Below the pieces are notes generated by a model. It did not search any database and was not told the DNA's origin. It saw nothing but the letters and a program-made list of their open reading frames with translations. A DNA stretch of 64,000 nt from Niebla homalea. Lineage: Eukaryota; Ascomycota; Lecanoromycetes; Lecanorales; Ramalinaceae. The DNA lies in the NCBI GenBank assembly GCA_019925105.1, contig JAHGAU010000006.1, positions 930,001-994,000 on the forward strand. Reading direction: 5' to 3'. The translations under genes were made by a program, and so were the position numbers. Within the stretch, counting starts at the first letter, position 1. The number at the start of each line of letters is the position of its first letter. Below, piece by piece: positions 60,591-64,000 of the stretch.

Positions 60591-62528
60591 ATTATAAGAG
60601 TATCTTGGTACCGCTCGTATAACGGCTTAATAATACTTTATGCCCGTAACACTATTATTATACCTATATTTATATTAATATACCCCCTTAAGATTATGCT
60701 ATTATTAATAATAATATAGATCCTAGACATCCTTATATAGCTACCTCTTAATTGTAATTAAACTTATTAATATACCGGGATTTTTATTTATTCTAAGGTG
60801 TATTTTTATAAAGTTAAAGTTTTATAAAAAAAAAAGTTAATAACCCGGAAAGTAATGATAATAATAAAACTTTAATATATTAACCAGCTTTAAAGCTTTA
60901 TATGCCCTTAATAAAGCTCCGAGTATTATCCTATATAATATTATTAAGTAATTATTATTAAATATACGTTAAGAAAAAGTTATAAATCGATAAAATCGTA
61001 AAAATAAAGGAACCCGGAAAAATTATCGTATACCCGGTTTATAATCGTAAATTTTTAAGACCTAAATCTCTTAAGAATAACGTCTCCGGGTTTTTACCGA
61101 GTTATATTACGATACGGGGTTTTCCTAAAGTTTATTATCTTTCAGCCTTAAGAGTTTAATAAATTCCTTATATTTTTATAATGGTAAGGGCTTTATAAGG
61201 CCGTCCGTTAATATTTTTATTATAAATATATACTTAATATTAATCGTTTTCTTTTAGTATTCTTATCGTAATTAATAATAATATATATTTATATAACGGA
61301 GTTTTATTATAAACTATAAGTTTATCCCTTAAACTACACGGATTATTTAAGTATTATTATATTTAATCTTTAATAAATACGATAAATTTAATATAATTAA
61401 CTTAAAGAAACGGTTTTATTATATAAGTTTTTTTACTATAAAAGTAAAATTAAGGAGTTCGGCTTTAATAAAATTTATTATTACCGTCTTTTACTTTATT
61501 ACTTTTTAATCGATATAGCCCTTAAAAAGCTTAAAAATATAACTTTATAAACTATACTATATCTCTATATTATTAATAAAGGATACGTTAAATAATACTA
61601 TAAATATAATACAAGGATCTTTAATACGCCCGTTATAAATAATTATATAATACTCTATATAAATAAAGTACTATAATATTTATATAATTAATTCCTAATA
61701 TTTATATAATTAGTTCCTAATAATATCGTAATAAGTTTATAAAAAACTTAAATAACTTTAAAGTTAAAAATGTTATATTTACTTTCATCGTTACGGTAAT
61801 AAAGTTAATTAAGCTAATAAACTATTAATATACGTAAATCTCTTAAAATATTACTTAATCGGTATTCTTAATAAATATATTAATATTACGAAAAATATTT
61901 TAGGAACTCGGTTTATTTTTATAATATTAAATTTAACCGTAAGCTTATTAATATAATTATTTTAATATAAACGGATTTAATAAGTTAATCTATCTTATAT
62001 TATCCTTATGCTTAAAAATTATTTGAGTTTATTTAGGTTTTTTATTTTATATTTTTAAAAGAATTAATTTTAAAAAATATTTACTTTTTAATTATTCTTA
62101 CGATTATAAAAAACGACGATATTATCTATAAAGAAGAACATTATTATATAATCGTTAATAAAGAAATATTTAACTTCCGGGATTTACTTTAAGCTTAAAT
62201 CTATTAATATTTATAAGAAATTCCGGAACTATAATATTAATAATTATTTTAATTTATATAAAGCGTAAAATAGGAAAAGTAAAACTTTACCCTTATACTT
62301 TTCTAATAATTTAATATACGTAAGTTCGTTTATCTTATTATTAATAAATATATTAATAGTATTTTATTATCTTATTTCTAAATTAAACGTAATTATAATA
62401 TTTATAAATACTCTTAAAACTCGTATTATTAAAGTAACGGTAAATATATCTTATTTAGTCTTTTATAAATTACTTTTTATATAAAGCCTCGCTTTATACT
62501 TTATAAGATACTTTTTATTATTAAACTT

Positions 62529-62652
62529 ATACTTAAATATTTGATTGATTGATTGATTGATTTTGTTAGACTGACTCCGCTGGCGGCACGCCGGCGGGAC
62601 TAGTAAAGGTAGGTGTAGAAGACGTAACGTTACGGTCTGGATACTTAAGTAC
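62529..62652. repeat. 12-bp TSD pair around the LINE C insertion
   Basis: atacttaaatat (62529-62540) and atacttaagtac (62641-62652) differ by one G-to-A and one C-to-T only. Joining across them restores the copia RT frame: minus strand IVLKYKFNN then KARL. Confidence 0.8.
62541..62640 (-). mobile_element. 100-bp 5'-truncated LINE end (third type, C) in the copia RT
   Basis: It consists of five TGAT tail units at 62541-62562, followed by ttgttagactgactccgctg and 60 bp of GC-rich sequence to 62640. The tail repeat is the one used by families A and B, but the 3'-terminal sequence is different (gccgccagcggagtcag against gccggaattagcttagc). The flanking TSD and short size fit a severely 5'-truncated LINE, or a SINE with a LINE-type tail. 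It is unmutated. Confidence 0.75.
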
Positions 62653-62759
62653 TATTTTAATAAGTAGATTAATAATAAGATTAATTCTTAAGGAACTTAA
62701 AAAGAATTAAGGTATAGCCTTTACTTAAGGTAAAGGTAATAACTAGCCCGCTTTACGCC

Positions 62760-63285
62760 TGTTGAGCTACGGCTTATGAATAACACATATTAAGGCCGTT
62801 ACCAAGGCCCTTTACCAAGGCCCTTTGCCAAGGCCTAACGGCCTACCTTGACGTAGCAGTATGGCGCACTACTGTGGCGCCGGCTGTCAGGGTGATAACC
62901 ACTCGGCCATCTCATGGATAAAAGTAGCTATCCGGGGTAGGTAATAGCGCTTAGGGGTAAGCCGCTATTACCATATATGAGAAGGTAGTCTACCCGGGGG
63001 ATCACCCCCAGGGGTAGGCCCTACCCCGGAGCCCTTGCTCCAGGGTAGGTACTGCCATAACAGTATCCCCTCTCCTATAGGCTCGTCCCCGAGCCCATAG
63101 ACTATAAACCACGCCTCCGGGGGGGAGTTACACCCCGGGCTGGAGGTTCTTGTTGAAACGGTAGGGTGTAACTTGCTTAGTTGAGTACTATGTAAGGTGC
63201 TGAGCGATATCTATCTATGAGAAGTGGAAGTACGCTAGTTCCCTTTTAATAATAGCTAAGGTCTCTGCCTTCTATATTTTTAATA
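62760..63285 (-). repeat. Candidate 3' LTR of copia element C2 (about 525 bp), GC-rich
   Basis: On the plus strand it starts TGTTGAGCTACGG and ends at 63285 with the mutated form of CTTCTGACA. The last 135 bp (63151-63285) match the ends of tandem units I and II at the window's left. Copia RNase H of C2 lies about 290 bp to the right on the minus strand, as expected for a 3' LTR. The middle (62760-63150) is GC-rich and unmutated, with local inverted repeats such as acccgggggatcacccccag. Two minus-strand stretches resemble the tRNA D-arm/A-box (see findings). The left boundary is inferred, not proven. Confidence 0.45.
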
Positions 63286-64000
63286 CTCTTATTTAATTAA
63301 TAGCTTTATAACATTATAATACCGTATTATTTATTAAGTAAGGAGCAAATAGCTCTTATTAAACCGTACTACCGTAGTAACGGATATATCCATCTTAATT
63401 TTAATAATAAGGGGTATATCCATCCTAAACTTTAAAGGTATAATTATTTTAATCCTAAATAATTCCTGAATTTAAGAAAGCTATCCCTTAATAACGGCTT
63501 TATAAGGCTATTAATTATTATATCCCCAGTAAAATAATATATAAGCTTTACTTATTTATTAATTATATATTTACGGAGGAAGTAATACTTAATATATATA
63601 TACTTTATCTTTAAGTGGTTTATAAGGTCCTTAATTAATATAATCGCTCCTTAGTTATTATAAAAGATTACCGTAATAAGGGTAAAGGCCCCGGTATCGT
63701 ATTTAAGCCAGGTAAGAAAAGCGTAGTTTTATACGATATCTTTATCCTTAAAGGCCGGTAATATTATTAAATTTAAAGTAACTTTAATAAGTTAGGTTAA
63801 TAATTATTTAAGCCAGATTGCTTCTTTAATAATATTATATTATCCTATATATTTAGCTTTATAAATAAATAAAGTTATAATCGGTTAACGTTTTAAGGAT
63901 TAATTAATAATTATACTTTTAAGGTTAAAAATATACCCGGAAATAGACCGATATATTTACGGATCGCCGGCATAATTTAAGTCCGTATAACCATTAAAGG
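63286..64000 (-). mobile_element. Ty1/copia element C2, 3' part (RNase H), running off the window
   Basis: On the minus strand, RNase H is readable: EAIWLK*LLT*L at 63824-63788, NN*GAIILIKDLINH at 63660-63617 (relatives: DNQGAI-L-KDP-NH) and KIKYIYIKYYFLR at 63612-63572 (relatives: TKHIDI-YHF-R). All differences are RIP-type transitions. Reverse transcriptase and integrase must lie beyond the right edge. C2 has the same orientation as C1 and is a separate copy, because both carry RNase H. Near 63380-63440 ggatatatccatct and ggtatatccatcct form a small direct repeat. Confidence 0.85.

Larger units (their letters stand above)
60591..62759 (-). mobile_element. Ty1/copia element C1 remnant (minus strand), RIP-decayed
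   Basis: Reverse transcriptase can be read on the minus strand. At 62505 down to 62450 it gives YKARLYIKSNL*KTK*D (relatives: KARL-VRG-QKT--D), and at 62136-62104 FFFIDNIVVFY, the mutated YVDD catalytic box. RNase H at 61491-61420 gives VIINFIKAELLN followed by a pair of stops where relatives have Trp-Trp, then NRFF. Most changes fit C-to-T or G-to-A. This places RT right of RNase H, so the 3' end is toward 60600. The 5' side is lost near 62740. A 100-bp LINE end is inserted in the RT (62541-62640). LTRs were not identified. Confidence 0.85.

Noticed and set aside
62560..63284. One 717-bp LTR starting at TGTTAGACTGACTCC
   Set aside because: The 100 bp from 62541 to 62640 are bounded by their own 12-bp TSD and a LINE tail, and the copia RT frame resumes at 62641, so the LTR cannot start there.

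Overview
The window looks like a block of repeat-induced point mutation (RIP) damaged heterochromatin from a filamentous ascomycete (Pezizomycotina); the species cannot be named from what is visible. Almost all of it is extremely AT-rich. CpA/TpG is strongly depleted while CpG survives (acg, ccg, cgt are everywhere), and reading frames are cut by TAA/TAG at positions where relatives carry Gln or Trp. No intact protein-coding gene, tRNA or rRNA gene was found. The few open frames are low-complexity or antisense shadows of dead transposons, so the annotation is one of mobile elements, many of which can be bounded to the base by target-site duplications (TSDs).

The backbone is a LINE (non-LTR retrotransposon, Tad1/Jockey-like reverse transcriptase) with an (AATC)n tail. 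Family A has three full-length copies: 21609-32637 (-), 34131-40084 (+) and 51194-56979 (-). It also has 5'-truncated copies at about 5066-17153 (+, split), 10667-12172 (-), 18862-19555 (+) and a tail scrap at 5011-5068. Related family B lies at 23646-28827 (-) and 50484-58428 (-, split). A 100-bp end of a third LINE lies at 62541-62640 (-).

The elements are nested. A Ty3/gypsy element (6907-15516, 146-bp LTRs, TSD TAGAT) splits the first family A LINE. That gypsy element itself contains a 212-bp solo LTR (8785-8996) and a truncated family A LINE (10667-12172). LINE B1 sits inside LINE A5, LINE A7 sits inside LINE B2, and a 155-bp solo LTR sits inside LINE A6. In several cases an undisturbed second copy acts as the empty site and aligns without a gap. 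Two 163-bp solo LTRs of another family lie at 18687-18849 and 42265-42427.

The left end (1-5007) holds a decayed plus-strand frame and a tandem pair of units of about 1.27 kb, each led by a trinucleotide microsatellite. The 40.1-50.5 kb part is a mosaic of decayed retroelement sequence, with a possible short LTR element (46497-47943) and a clean 481-bp hAT-like MITE (48496-48976). From 59.6 to 60.43 kb there is a stack of G-rich tandem arrays ending in about 50 units of GGGTGA. The right end holds two Ty1/copia remnants on the minus strand: C1 (RT at 62.1-62.7 kb, RNase H at 61.4-61.5 kb) and C2 (RNase H at 63.57-63.83 kb, running off the window).

The most interesting signal is positional. 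Element interiors are heavily mutated, but their outer edges (5' ends of LINEs, outer halves of LTRs, AATC tails, solo LTRs, the MITE) remain close to unmutated over roughly 50-190 bp.
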